A DNA stretch of 64,000 nucleotides from an uncultured Chloroflexus sp. (GCF_937129525.1 NZ_CAKZNK010000057.1:1-64000), one strand, 5' to 3'; counted from the stretch's first letter, positions 16,120 through 24,882 are shown. Translations and numbers: made by a program. The notes: generated by a model not told the origin, from the letters alone.

Positions 16120-17193
16120 CTAATCCAAATATCCGTGCAGCCGATGACCGACACTGGGGTGGCGCAAGCGGCGGAGCGCCTCTGCTTCGATCTGGCGGGT
16201 GCGTTCGCGCGTGATGCCGAAGGCTGCGCCGACCTCTTCGAGGGTACGACGTTGACCGTCGAGCAGGCCATAGCGCAACTGCAAGATCTTGCGCTCACGT
16301 TCGGGCAACTCGTTGAGAGCGGCGGTTAGTTCGGCCTGCAACATATTCTGTTCGGCGATCTCCATCGGCGACGCGACCGACTCATCGGCCAGGGTTTCGC
16401 TCACCCGTCCCTCTTGCTCGTTGTTCAGCGGTTGTTCGAGCGAGATCGGCTGGGTCGAAGCACGCAACAACCGCTTCACTTTGCGCAGACTCATATTGAG
16501 GGCGTGAGCCAGCTCTTCAGCAGTCGGCTCGCGCTCTAGCTCTTGTTCGAGCCGGTAGATAGCGCGGCGCAGATGAACAATGGATTCGCTGAGGTGAACC
16601 GGCAACCGGATCAGGCGGCTCTGTTCGGCGATGGCGCGGGTCACTGCCTGGCGAATCCACCAGGTAGCGTAGGTGCTGAAACGATTACCCTTGGTGTAAT
16701 CAAACTTCTCAACTGCCCGCATCAGGCCGATATTGCCTTCCTGCACCAGATCCATAAATGCCATCGGGCTACCGATATACTTCTTGGCCACACTCACTAC
16801 GAGGCGCAAATTGGCCTGGATCAGGCGGCGGCGCGCTTCTTCGCCGCGAGCCAGTTCCATTTCCAGGCGCATGCGCTCGCGCTCGCTGGTGTACTGCTCG
16901 TTTTGCAGGCGTTGACGCGCCTCTTTACCGCGGCTGTACTGCCGGGCCAGCTCTACCTCTTCTTCGGCAGTTAAAAGCGGTACCTGCCCGATCTCTTGCA
17001 AATAGAGCTGAACCGAGTCTTCAACCGGCTCAATATCGACCTCGTCACTGATCTCTTCGCTCAGATCGATAAGCTCTTCTTCAGCAACGAGTTCAACATC
17101 GCCGTCCCACTCAGCATCGAGTTCGGTTGTCTCACTGACTTCGTCCGGTTCAATTTCATTGTCGGCTACGTGCTTTTGGGGGAAGGCTTTCAC
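16120..17193 (-). CDS. RNA polymerase sigma-70 factor, SigA/RpoD-type (group 1 or 2)
   Basis: 357 residues from a GTG start (17193) with AAGGAG upstream. An acidic N-terminus (about 10-60) is followed by region 1.2 ([11 protein letters not shown]), region 2 with [15 protein letters not shown] and [11 protein letters not shown], region 3, and the region 4 helix-turn-helix ([20 protein letters not shown]). A helical charged insert sits between 1.2 and 2.1 (about 95-125). It recognises TTGACA/TATAAT-type promoters. Chloroflexus carries several sigma factors of this group (literature knowledge), so I do not call it the primary one. Confidence 0.9.
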   Translation of the reverse strand: MKAFPQKHVADNEIEPDEVSETTELDAEWDGDVELVAEEELIDLSEEISDEVDIEPVEDSVQLYLQEIGQVPLLTAEEEVELARQYSRGKEARQRLQNEQYTSERERMRLEMELARGEEARRRLIQANLRLVVSVAKKYIGSPMAFMDLVQEGNIGLMRAVEKFDYTKGNRFSTYATWWIRQAVTRAIAEQSRLIRLPVHLSESIVHLRRAIYRLEQELEREPTAEELAHALNMSLRKVKRLLRASTQPISLEQPLNNEQEGRVSETLADESVASPMEIAEQNMLQAELTAALNELPERERKILQLRYGLLDGQRRTLEEVGAAFGITRERTRQIEAEALRRLRHPSVGHRLHGYLD

Positions 17194-17306
17194 GGCAGTA
17201 CTCCTTGTCTCCGGTCGGTGGCGACGACGCGGGCCTCAGGTTCTTTGAGGATTGCCGATTATTCTCTATCTGGATATACGCCTCCTCAAAGATTTCGGAT
17301 GTGTAT

Positions 17307-17335
17307 ATTTTCGATCTTTGCACAGATTTTGTCAA
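17307..17335 (-). promoter_or_regulatory. Candidate promoter of the sigma factor gene
   Basis: On the - strand a perfect TTGACA (17330-17335) is followed after 17 bp by a weak GAAAAT. AT-rich sequence with TATAC follows a few bases further on, so the exact -10 is unsure. Confidence 0.35.
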
Positions 17336-17348
17336 TACCCTGAACAGG

Positions 17349-18071
17349 TTAATTTTGCGCCAATTTTCGAGCGTGGGCATCGACAGTCTGTCCGGTCTGG
17401 CTCCGCGGTGGTAGAGCGGCCAATTCGACCACTGCCGGGCCAATTTCATCAGGGCTAAGCAGACCGCTCCGCACTTCGGGCACAGTCGCGCGCACCAGAT
17501 AGGTGTCGGCAAAGCCGCCGGGATGCACCAGATTGACGTTGATCCCAAAGCGGCGCAGATCTTTCGCCATGACTCGCGCCAGGCCGTCAACTCCGGCTTT
17601 GGCGGCGTAATAGGCGGCGAAACCGGGCACGGCGATGCGCTCAAGGGGAGCGCCAATGACGATGATATTGCCGCCGCCGGCTTCGATCATCTGGGGGATG
17701 ACGGCGCGCGCGCTGAGAAAGACGCCTTTGAGCAGCGTGTCGATAACTGCGTCCCATTGGCTTTCGCTGGTCTCGTAAATCGGCGCGCGCAGGCCGATAC
17801 CGGCTGCGGCAACCAGAATTCGAATCGGGCCGAATTGCTCGTGAGCGCGAGCTACAGCTTGCTTGAGTTGACTGCTCTCGCGCACATCGGCGGTCAGGCC
17901 AAGCGCTGACTGTCCTTGCTCTTCAATCAGCCAGACAGTTTCGGCGACTTCATCAGCGCTCCGAGCGAGCACTGAAACAGCGGCGCCGGCGCGGGCTAAT
18001 GCCAGGGCGCTGGCTCGTCCCAGACCTCTGCCGCCACCGGTTACCAGCGCATGCATTCCAGTGAGAGTCAT
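17349..18071 (-). CDS. Short-chain dehydrogenase/reductase
   Basis: 240 residues from the ATG at 18071, with AGGAG upstream; an earlier in-frame ATG (18119) has no ribosome site. The cofactor motif is TGGGRGLGRAS, followed by VAAAGIG, and the catalytic YYAAKAG gives the YxxxK pair. The usual catalytic Ser position reads IIVIGAP, so the Ser is not obvious there. Substrate unknown. Upstream, TTTTGCA occurs twice, 11 bp apart (18092 and 18103), a possible operator. Confidence 0.85.
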   Translation of the reverse strand: MTLTGMHALVTGGGRGLGRASALALARAGAAVSVLARSADEVAETVWLIEEQGQSALGLTADVRESSQLKQAVARAHEQFGPIRILVAAAGIGLRAPIYETSESQWDAVIDTLLKGVFLSARAVIPQMIEAGGGNIIVIGAPLERIAVPGFAAYYAAKAGVDGLARVMAKDLRRFGINVNLVHPGGFADTYLVRATVPEVRSGLLSPDEIGPAVVELAALPPRSQTGQTVDAHARKLAQN

Positions 18072-18173
18072 GGCAAACTCCTTTGTCAATGTTTTGCACA
18101 CATTTTGCATACCTATCATGGTTATACCACACTTGCTATGCGCGCGGCGAGTACAATCTGTTGGAATTGGCAG

Positions 18174-18201
18174 TTGAAGGATGTTTGCTCTGCCCTATAA
18201 T
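18174..18201 (+). promoter_or_regulatory. Orphaned promoter at the left island edge
   Basis: TTGAAG (18174-18179), a 16-bp spacer and TATAAT (18196-18201) make a good promoter pointing into the mobile island, where no + strand gene follows for 1.3 kb. The sequence from the -10 on reappears at 20625, directly before the gene at 20667 but without a matching -35. Confidence 0.5.
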
Positions 18202-18257
18202 GCAAATGCATCTCTTCCTGGGAAACAGCTCATTCAGGCCGGGGTGAGTTGGAAATC

Positions 18258-19177
18258 TCATCGGGCGGCTGTTCTTTGCAGGGATTTCACCTGTTGGTGG
18301 CGGTATTTTTGCTGGTAGGCCTCCATGTTGGCGGGTTGGTATTCGATCTTGTACGTTACCATGCGGCAGTACACCCGGGCGATGACGCGCGCCGTGGCCA
18401 CCGCCGCCTGTCCGGGCTGAGACGGGCTTTCATCCGCCGATAGAAGACGCTGAAGACGCAGTCCGAGCGCATGACCGAGGTGGCTGCCTTGCAACAGACC
18501 TGCCCGGCGCGGTTGCGCGTGTGAGCGTGGCGCTACGCAGTGTCTGGCCGCCCGAGATTTCGCGCTTGGGAGCCGGCCCCAGCCAGGAGCAGACGTGGTT
18601 TTCGGTGGGGAACCTGGACATGTTCCCGTCTCTATGACGGCCTGCTGAACCGGCGAGACGACCAGCCCGTGAATGACGGTCACGGCTGCGCCGCAGATGC
18701 GCTTGAGATGCTTGCGGATGTCCCGTAGGCGCGCTCGATGTCGGCGTCGCAGGCTTCGATCTGGCGGGTGGAGAAGTCGTACATCGCCAGGGATTGCTTG
18801 AGGACGAAGAGATGCTCCTGGCGCAGGCGCCGGTCAGCGCCTGGGCAATCGCTGCTTCGTCCTTCTGGCAGCGATAGTCCCGCAGCGCCGCCAGTTTGTG
18901 TGGGTCGCGCTCGCCTGCGGGAACGGGCGCTGATCAGGTGGCAGCGACAACCGTCCGCTTTCAGGGTCTCGAAGAGCGGGATCCAGGAGACGCTGACGCT
19001 TTCCATAGCGACCGTCTCGATGTGGTGTTCTTTCAGCCAGGCGGCGATTGTCTGCAGGTCGGGGGTGGAGACGCCGAAGGAGCGCGCCAGCCCGGTGTTC
19101 GCTTTTCCCGGTACGCAAACCCGGATTTCGCGGGCGCCGATGTCTACGCTGGCAGCGTTCGGGTTGAGGCGGGTCAT
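18258..19177 (-). pseudogene. IS110-family transposase, internally deleted and frameshifted
   Basis: The N-terminus (from 19177) reads as the DEDD recombinase domain: ASVDIGAREI, then AMESVSVSWIPLFETL. After LISAR the family's second pair of catalytic Asp residues is missing. The text resumes in another frame with GERDPHKLAALRDYR and QKDEAAIAQALTG, then returns to the first frame at EHLFVLKQSLAMYDF. The C-terminal IS116/IS110 domain (SWLGPAPKREISGG…ARVYCRM) continues in further frames to about 18258. It is therefore a dead copy that lost roughly the middle third of the catalytic domain. Confidence 0.85.
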
Positions 19178-19287
19178 CGAAGCGAAGGGACGGGCTGCCG
19201 CCAGTTGTGCCTTGGGTTGGCCGAGTTTGCTGATGAGGGTACCTCCTGCTTGAAATTCGGCAGGCCCGGCTGCATGGGGGGAAGAGC

Positions 19288-19472
19288 TTCCTGAACGGGG
19301 TCACCTGGGTCGCCACCACTGGCCATATCATCACAGCCGGAAACCACATTGCCGCTCGGCCAATGCGAATGGTACGGCTTGCGTGCCTGCCGCTTTTGAG
19401 TATACTGTGCATGAGGAGCCGCGCCCCTGTTTCCCCCTGGATGAACGACGTCCGCGCAGTCGAGGGATGTTG
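19288..19472. repeat. 185-bp block, copy 1 (upstream of the transposase start)
   Basis: This block is nearly identical to 20409-20593 in the same orientation, with mismatches only at scattered positions (for example 'gcgcagt' against 'gcgttgt' near the end). Homology stops sharply on both sides. It lies 111-295 bases upstream of the - strand transposase start, where IS110-subgroup elements keep their non-coding left end. In the related IS621 that region encodes the bridge RNA. Confidence 0.85.
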
Positions 19473-19563
19473 CACACGGATGGCTTCGCCTGTCGGCTCG
19501 CTGCCAGTGAGCCAAGCCGTTAGCCCGCCGACAGATGGCACAATTGCACAAGGGAATGTACCT

Positions 19564-19854
19564 ATGAATGCAAAAGATGTCGTAGCTAAGTTGAAAGAAT
19601 TAAAACCCATCATCGTTGAGCGTTATAAGGTCAGAGAAATCGGCCTGTTTGGTTCTTTCGTTCGTGGGGAACAAGATGCAAGCAGTGACATTGACTTGCT
19701 GGCAGAGTTTGAAGAGAACGCAGATTTATTTGATTTGATTGGATTGGCTTTGTATTTAGAAGAAATATTCCAGCGTCAGGTAGATGTGGTCCCCAAGCAA
19801 GCCCTTCGCGCAGAATTGCGAGAATCTGTCCTGCAACAGGTTGTGACTGTATGA
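19564..19854 (+). CDS. MNT-type nucleotidyltransferase antitoxin (MntA-like)
   Basis: 96 residues from the ATG at 19564, preceded by AAGGGA; the open frame extends upstream but that part lies in the repeat block. The polymerase-beta-like motif is intact: GSF at 30-32 and the Asp pair at D42 and D44 (SSDIDLL). Homologous MntA proteins neutralise HepT by adding AMP groups to its active-site Tyr. It overlaps the toxin gene by four bases. Its codon use (AAA, AGA, TTA) and lower GC differ from the neighbouring genes, a sign of transfer. Confidence 0.92.
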   Translation: MNAKDVVAKLKELKPIIVERYKVREIGLFGSFVRGEQDASSDIDLLAEFEENADLFDLIGLALYLEEIFQRQVDVVPKQALRAELRESVLQQVVTV

Positions 19855-20189
19855 GAGATTATACCCTTTATTTGAAGGATAGCCTGAGAGCGATAGAAAG
19901 CATAGAAGGCTTCATTTCAGGAATGGACTTGGAGACATTCCAGGCAGACGATAAGACCACCAGTGCCGTCATGCGAAAACTTGAAATCATTGGGGAAGCG
20001 GCGAAGCAGATACCCGATGAGATACGCCAAAAGCATTCCCAAATTCCATGGAAAGAAATGGCGGGCATGAGAGATAAGTTAATCCACTTTTACTTTGGCG
20101 TAGACTATCATCTGGTTTGGAAGGCAATAACAGAACGACTACCACACGTCAAGCGAGAGATTGAGAAGACATTGCAAAGCGCGGACTAA
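19851..20189 (+). CDS. HEPN-domain RNase toxin (HepT-like, DUF86)
   Basis: 112 residues, all helical. The active-site RX4HXY motif is R74-H79-Y81 (RDKLIHFY), so both the catalytic pair and the Tyr modified by MntA are present and the toxin looks intact. HEPN toxins cleave RNA. The ATGA overlap with the antitoxin gives coupled translation. Base composition matches the antitoxin and differs from the flanks. Confidence 0.92.
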   Translation: MRDYTLYLKDSLRAIESIEGFISGMDLETFQADDKTTSAVMRKLEIIGEAAKQIPDEIRQKHSQIPWKEMAGMRDKLIHFYFGVDYHLVWKAITERLPHVKREIEKTLQSAD

Positions 20190-20316
20190 CACGGCGTTCC
20201 GGGAAACAAACAAGCCATTTTTGAGACCAATTGGCGCCTGCTGCATAACCCCAAAAGGGCCTCACCGGCCTTCTTCGGCGAATCCTGTCCATCTGGTTTT
20301 CGGCGCGAACGGCGCG

Positions 20317-20423
20317 GCGTCAAGGGTAACATCAGATTCTTGAACGGGGTCGCCCTTGCGCGCACTCTGACCGCGCTGGCGATGGAGCGCGTCAAGGGTA
20401 ACATCAGATTCCTGAACGGGGTC
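20317..20423. repeat. 35-bp direct repeat pair, 72 bp apart
   Basis: gcgtcaagggtaacatcaga and the next 15 bases occur at 20317-20351 and 20389-20423 with one mismatch. The last 15 bases (ttcctgaacggggtc) are also the first 15 of the 185-bp block, so that boundary sequence exists three times (19288, 20337, 20409). Confidence 0.85.
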
Positions 20424-20593
20424 ACCTGGGTCGCCACCACTGGCCATATCATCGCAGCCGGAAACCACATTGCCGCTCGGCCAATGCGAATGGTACGGCT
20501 TGCGTGCCTGCCGCTTTTGAGTATACTGCGTATGAGGAGCCGCGCCCCTGTTTCCCCCTGGATGAACGACGTCCGCGTTGTCGAGGGATGTTG
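20409..20593. repeat. 185-bp block, copy 2 (solo)
   Basis: Second copy of the block at 19288-19472. No transposase adjoins it on the expected side. The 477-bp gap 20190-20666 holds this copy, the 35-bp repeats, and a short duplication of the start region of the next gene (ttgt..cagactgcagg at 20591 and 20646). No gene is seen in the gap. Confidence 0.85.
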
Positions 20594-20624
20594 TCCCAGA
20601 CTGCAGGGCCGATAGCCGATAGGT

Positions 20625-20646
20625 CTATAATGCAACTACATCTCTT
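20625..20646 (+). promoter_or_regulatory. -10-containing 22-bp repeat before the RsbR-like gene
   Basis: TATAAT is at 20626-20631 with no recognisable -35 at the proper distance. It matches 18195-18216, where the -35 is intact. The gene at 20667 may now be weakly transcribed or use a different promoter. Confidence 0.4.
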
Positions 20647-20666
20647 GTATCAGACTGCAGGAAGCG

Positions 20667-21815
20667 ATGAGCAATGAACTTTTGGCAATCCTTGATGCCT
20701 TACCGTTGCCAACTGTCTATGCGCCAGAGGGGGGGCCGGTATGGCGTAATCGCATATGGCAGGAATGGAGTGGCACGAGCGAATCTGCGAATGATTTGAT
20801 TGCCGCATGCGCGCAACTGCTGGCCTGGGAGGATCGTGACTGTGAGGCCGCGCGGGAATGGGTTGGGGTGTTATTGGCGGGCGATCCGCCCCTGTCACTT
20901 GCCGCGCCGTTGCGCTGCGATCGGTCGCGTTATGCGCAGGTGGTCATTCGGCGTAGTGAAACTGCGCTGACTGCGCAGGCAGTGGATATTACGGCGCTGT
21001 TGACCGTTCAGCGCTCAGCAGAAAAACAGCTTAACGTCATTCTCGACGCGCTTGACAGCCTTGAAGAGGGCTTTCTCTTGCTCGACGCCGAAGATCGAAT
21101 TGTTTTTTGCAATCGCCGCTATCGCGAGCTGTACGCGATCAGTGCCGATCTAATTACGCCGTGGCGACCGTTTGCCGAGTTCATTCGGTTGGGCGCCGAG
21201 CGTGGCCAGTATGCGGCGGCAATTGGGCGAGTTGATGAGTGGGTAGCCGAGCGATTGCGACAGCACGCTGAGCTAGAGCCGATTGAGCAGCATCTGGCTG
21301 ACGGGCGCTGGATACGGATCGTTGAGCGTCGCACTGCCGATGGTGGCACGGTTGGCTTGCGGATCGATATTACCGACATCAAGCAGGCAGAAGAGTTGCG
21401 GCGGCAGTTGGCGATCAGCGAAGAGGTGATTGCGGCGCAGTCTGCGTTGCTGGCCGAACTTTCAACGCCGGTGCTGGAAGTGGCGTCGCGGGTTTTGCTG
21501 GCGCCAATGGTCGGCGCGTTTGACAGCGCGCGGATGGAAAAACTGGTGGCGACGTTGTTGCAACACGTGCAGCAGCGTCAGGCTCGAGTAGTTGTGCTTG
21601 ATGTCACCGGTGTGCCGGTCATAGATACGCAGGTCGGGCAGGCGCTCTTGCAATGCGCAACCGCAGTGCGGTTGCTTGGCGCGCAGATGATTGTCACCGG
21701 TATTCGTCCCGATGTCGCGCAGACTCTGGCCATGCTCGGCGTAGATCTCGGCTCGATTGATACGCGTGCCGACCTGCGCGACGGCGTGCAGTATGCTTTG
21801 CGTCAACGTGGCTGA
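20667..21815 (+). CDS. RsbR-like stressosome protein: PAS plus STAS
   Basis: 382 residues. An unassigned N-terminal part (about 1-115) precedes a PAS domain (about 116-245; LDALDSLEEGFLLLDAEDRI, ending VGLRIDITDIKQAEE). The C-terminal STAS domain (about 265-380) keeps both phosphorylatable Thr residues of RsbR: T321 in PVIDTQVG and T353 in GIRPDVAQT. RsbR proteins form the stressosome and pass signals to RsbT-type kinases, but no RsbS or RsbT gene is adjacent. CAGGAAG is the ribosome site. A hairpin terminates it at 21851. Confidence 0.88.
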   Translation: MSNELLAILDALPLPTVYAPEGGPVWRNRIWQEWSGTSESANDLIAACAQLLAWEDRDCEAAREWVGVLLAGDPPLSLAAPLRCDRSRYAQVVIRRSETALTAQAVDITALLTVQRSAEKQLNVILDALDSLEEGFLLLDAEDRIVFCNRRYRELYAISADLITPWRPFAEFIRLGAERGQYAAAIGRVDEWVAERLRQHAELEPIEQHLADGRWIRIVERRTADGGTVGLRIDITDIKQAEELRRQLAISEEVIAAQSALLAELSTPVLEVASRVLLAPMVGAFDSARMEKLVATLLQHVQQRQARVVVLDVTGVPVIDTQVGQALLQCATAVRLLGAQMIVTGIRPDVAQTLAMLGVDLGSIDTRADLRDGVQYALRQRG

Positions 21816-21850
21816 AACCCGTTTCGATGTGAATGCAGTGAATGGCGAAA

Positions 21851-21877
21851 TATGGGCGATGCCTGGCATCGCCCATA
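21851..21877. terminator. Hairpin between convergent genes
   Basis: A perfect 12-bp stem (tatgggcgatgc/gcatcgcccata) with a CTG loop lies between the + gene ending at 21815 and the - gene ending at 21890. Confidence 0.8.
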
Positions 21878-21889
21878 CTGTTGCTCAGA

Positions 21890-22972
21890 TTAGACCGCGC
21901 GTTCGATCACGAAGCGAGCGATCTCAACTAATGCCTGATGAGCCGAAGAGGGCGGGAAGATGTCGAGATGCGCAATTGCCCGCTCGATGTAACGTTCGGC
22001 TTCAGCTTGCGCTGCGGCGACGCCACCAAGGTCGATAACTTCACGAATCACGGCTGCAACCAGAGTTTCGTCTGGTGGTGTTTCCTGTAAGACATCGCGC
22101 AGGCGCGGGCTGGGTGACGCGGCAGTGGCGTAAATGAGCGGCAGCGTGATGGTGCCTTGTCGTAAATCATTGCCGGCTGGTTTGCCCATCGTCCGCTCAT
22201 CGCCGATAAAGTCAAGCACATCATCGACAATCTGGAATGCCATGCCGAGATCGTACCCGTAGCGACCAAGGGCTGCCACCTGCTCATCGTTGCCGCCACC
22301 AGCGACCATACCGGCTTTGCACGCTGCTTCGAACAACACGGCGGTTTTGGCGCCGGTTTTGTAGAGGTACTGGTTTAAGGCGCGGTCAAATGGTTCGGCA
22401 ACAGTCACCGGACTGAGTTCACCTTCGCAGATAGTTTGCACTGCCTCGGCGTAGAAGGTAATGATGCGCGGATCGGGGCTAAGCGCCATCTCGGCGGCAG
22501 CGAGCGCAAAAAAGTAGTCGCCGACCATAAGCGCAACATCGTTATCCCAGCGGGCATGAACGGTAATCTGGCCGCGTCGGCGGTTGGCCTGATCAACTAG
22601 ATCGTCGTGAACAAGTGATGCAGCGTGGATCAGTTCGGCGGCTGCCGCCGGATGCAATACGCGCTCGAGCTGGTATTGGCCGAGATGGGCCGCAAGCACG
22701 GCCAGCGCAGCGCGGAGGCGTTTGCCACCTGAGCGCACAGTATGCGCGCCGGCAGCGCTAATCACGGCTACTCGCGAGGCTGTGCGTTCGAGCAGGCGTT
22801 GCTCGATTGCGCCAAGATCAGCCAGGATACCGGCGCGATGGAAGATGCCGGCCAGACCGCCAGCGGTTTGCGGTGGCAGCTCTCCGGTAACGTGATAACC
22901 ATTTGTTACTACCCGCGTCTCGGGCACTGTCACCGGCCCTGATGGGTTCAATTGCGGTTGGTAGCCGGCCAT
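21890..22972 (-). CDS. Long-chain all-trans polyprenyl diphosphate synthase
   Basis: 360 residues, with about 65 extra N-terminal residues. The first Asp-rich motif is HDDLVDQ followed by RRRG, the second is DDVLDFIGD, and GKPAGNDLRQGTITLPLI follows, as in octaprenyl/solanesyl synthases. It elongates farnesyl diphosphate with isopentenyl units to give quinone side chains (menaquinone in this lineage) or carrier lipid precursors. No bulky residue block typical of short-chain enzymes is evident before the first motif, consistent with a long product. The chain length cannot be read reliably. Confidence 0.9.
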   Translation of the reverse strand: MAGYQPQLNPSGPVTVPETRVVTNGYHVTGELPPQTAGGLAGIFHRAGILADLGAIEQRLLERTASRVAVISAAGAHTVRSGGKRLRAALAVLAAHLGQYQLERVLHPAAAAELIHAASLVHDDLVDQANRRRGQITVHARWDNDVALMVGDYFFALAAAEMALSPDPRIITFYAEAVQTICEGELSPVTVAEPFDRALNQYLYKTGAKTAVLFEAACKAGMVAGGGNDEQVAALGRYGYDLGMAFQIVDDVLDFIGDERTMGKPAGNDLRQGTITLPLIYATAASPSPRLRDVLQETPPDETLVAAVIREVIDLGGVAAAQAEAERYIERAIAHLDIFPPSSAHQALVEIARFVIERAV

Positions 22973-23205
22973 GCGGCTGTTCCTTCCTAGGATCGCCGAG
23001 CCGGTCTGGCGCCGGAGGCGACGACGATCCGGCGATTGTGGCGCGCCTGCCAGAGAGGATAAGGTGAAATATAGTCACCTTGTGATATTCGCCACAATCT
23101 GAACTATAACATATTCATTGCGGCTGTCAAGCAAAGAATTCGATTCAATATAACTGTACCATAATTTGCGAGGTATTGGTATCTTCACCTGACAACAGGC
23201 GATAT

Positions 23206-23235
23206 TTTACCTGAGTGGTACGAGGCGTGTATAAT
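23206..23235 (+). promoter_or_regulatory. Candidate promoter of the ECF sigma operon
   Basis: TATAAT at 23230-23235, with TTTACC 18 bp upstream. The 339-bp gap 22973-23311 shows nothing else recognisable. Confidence 0.4.
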
Positions 23236-23317
23236 AGGCGCGAGGAATCTTCGCACATCACAGCGTTGTAAGGCATCCAATCCGGCGTGATGTGCGTATA
23301 TCTGAGAGAGGTTGGCT

Positions 23318-23917
23318 GTGGCCCAACCGCATGATGTGGCTCGTTTGACCCGGCTGAGTGACGAGGCATTAATGGAATTAGTCGCCGCTGGCGACAGCGC
23401 AGCGTTAGCGCAACTGTATGATCGGCACTCGCGAGTAGTATACGGTCTGGCGCTCAGGATGCTGGGCACGGCTGAGCCAGCGGAAGAGGTGGTGCAAGAA
23501 ACCTTCTGGCGCATCTGGAAGCGAGCGGTAACCTTTCAAACCGGCAATTCGTTCCTGCCCTGGATGTTTGGTATTGCCCGCAATCTCTGCATCGATGAGC
23601 TGCGACGGCGGCAAGTGCGTCCAGCTTCTGCAAGCAACGGTGAAGAGGCGCTGGCAAATGTGCCCGATCAGCAGCAAGATGTTGAACAATCAACGCTGGA
23701 AATTGAGCGTCGCCGCCTGATTACCAGCGCGCTGGCTGATCTGCCGGCTGATCAGCGTGAAGTCATTGAGCTGGCCTATTTCGGTGGTTTGTCGCAGCGC
23801 GAGATTGCCGATCAGTTGCAAAGCCCCCTGGGTACTATCAAGACGCGCATTCGGCTCGGTTTGCAGAAATTGAAGCAGGCATTGCTTCACTATGGCATAG
23901 ATGCAATCGATCACTAG
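23318..23917 (+). CDS. ECF sigma factor (SigK-like)
   Basis: 199 residues from GTG at 23318, six bases after GAGAGAGG; a TTG at 23312 abuts that site and is less likely. Region 2 (about 17-85; LYDRHSRVVYGLALRML, EEVVQETFWRIWKRA, FLPWMFGIARNLCIDELRRR) and region 4 (about 125-180; LPADQREVIELAYFGGLSQREIA) are complete. The next gene, 14 bases on, encodes an RskA-type anti-sigma factor, so the pair forms a signal-responsive switch. Target promoters are unknown. Confidence 0.92.
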   Translation: MAQPHDVARLTRLSDEALMELVAAGDSAALAQLYDRHSRVVYGLALRMLGTAEPAEEVVQETFWRIWKRAVTFQTGNSFLPWMFGIARNLCIDELRRRQVRPASASNGEEALANVPDQQQDVEQSTLEIERRRLITSALADLPADQREVIELAYFGGLSQREIADQLQSPLGTIKTRIRLGLQKLKQALLHYGIDAIDH

Positions 23918-23931
23918 AAGAGTAGTTAGCA

Positions 23932-24810
23932 ATGCACGACTCAGATCAGGAACGTGAACAAGCGCTGCTTGCTGCGGCTGCTCTTGGCAGTCTTGACCCC
24001 GCCGATCTGGCAGCGCTTGATCAACTATTAACCAGTTCCCCTGCGGCACGCGCCGAACTGCAACAGTTGCGCGAAACGGTGGCGTTGCTGCCGTATGCGG
24101 CGCCGCCGGTGTCGCCACCGCAGCGGGTACGCGCGCAGCTTATGGCGCGGATTGCGGCTGACCAGGCTCAACGCGCGCGCGGGGCATCGCCGAATCCGAC
24201 CCGACGCGCCGGCTGGCTGGTTCCGGCAGCGCTGACCGCGCTCGCTGTGGTGATGGTGTTTCTCGGTAGTTTGACCCTTTCTCTCCAGAGCCAGGTTGCA
24301 GCCTTGACTGCAACGAACCAGCAATTGCTGGCAGCAGTGCGGGATTTGCGTCAGGCGGTAACGGATAGTGAAGCGCAACAGGCGCAACTGGCGGCGCAAC
24401 TTGCTCGCTCTGAGCAACAGATTGCCCGCCTGAATGAACAGATTGAACACGAACGACTGCTGGTTTCGTTTGTCAGCGCGCCGGGTGTGGCTACCCGCGA
24501 ATTGTTGCCGACTCGCGCCGATCTGACAGCGCGAGGTGAAATGTACATGTATCCCGGTGAAGCGCAGGCCGTTGTGGTGTTTAGTGGGTTGCCGCAGTTA
24601 CAACCTGATCGTGTTTACCGCTTCTGGTTGAGTGATGGCGTGCAGCGGATTGCCGCCGGAACCTTTCACGTCGATGCGACCGGTCTGGCGACACTGGTGG
24701 TTACGGCGCCGCGCGAAGTCAATGCCTATACTGAGGTGATGGTAACGGTAGAACCGACCGACGCTGCTGCGCCGGGCGAGGTTGAGGTGATTTTGACCGG
24801 AACGTTGTGA
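23932..24810 (+). CDS. RskA-type membrane anti-sigma factor
   Basis: 292 residues. An N-terminal cytoplasmic anti-sigma part (about 1-70; EQALLAAAALGSLDPADLAALDQLL) is followed by one membrane helix (about 99-122), a Gln-rich coiled coil (about 125-170) and an extracytoplasmic RskA C-terminal domain. That domain contains GEAQAVVVFSGLPQL and YRFWL and ends in VMVTVEPTDAAAPGE. It would hold the ECF factor at the membrane until released by regulated proteolysis (family knowledge). Codirectional with and adjacent to the sigma gene. Confidence 0.9.
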   Translation: MHDSDQEREQALLAAAALGSLDPADLAALDQLLTSSPAARAELQQLRETVALLPYAAPPVSPPQRVRAQLMARIAADQAQRARGASPNPTRRAGWLVPAALTALAVVMVFLGSLTLSLQSQVAALTATNQQLLAAVRDLRQAVTDSEAQQAQLAAQLARSEQQIARLNEQIEHERLLVSFVSAPGVATRELLPTRADLTARGEMYMYPGEAQAVVVFSGLPQLQPDRVYRFWLSDGVQRIAAGTFHVDATGLATLVVTAPREVNAYTEVMVTVEPTDAAAPGEVEVILTGTL

Positions 24811-24882
24811 TTGAATGGCGAGAGTCTGCTCTCATTTGCTCGATGATAACCGGTAGTTGTGGCGCTGCCGATGTGGAACGAA

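Larger units (their letters stand above)
18195..20646. mobile_element. Composite island: decayed IS110 transposase plus MntA/HepT module
   Basis: A 22-bp sequence (ctataatgcaa plus 11 bases) at 18195-18216 recurs at 20625-20646 with two mismatches. Between the copies lie an IS110 transposase remnant, a toxin-antitoxin pair of lower GC, a duplicated 185-bp block and short tandem repeats. I infer insertion of one or more elements into a promoter region, with later decay. IS110 elements do not normally leave long target duplications, so the mechanism is uncertain. Confidence 0.55.

Noticed and set aside
18834..19613. A 259-residue - strand protein across the repeat block
   Set aside because: It spans the transposase start in another frame and covers a sequence repeated at 20409; it shows no domain.
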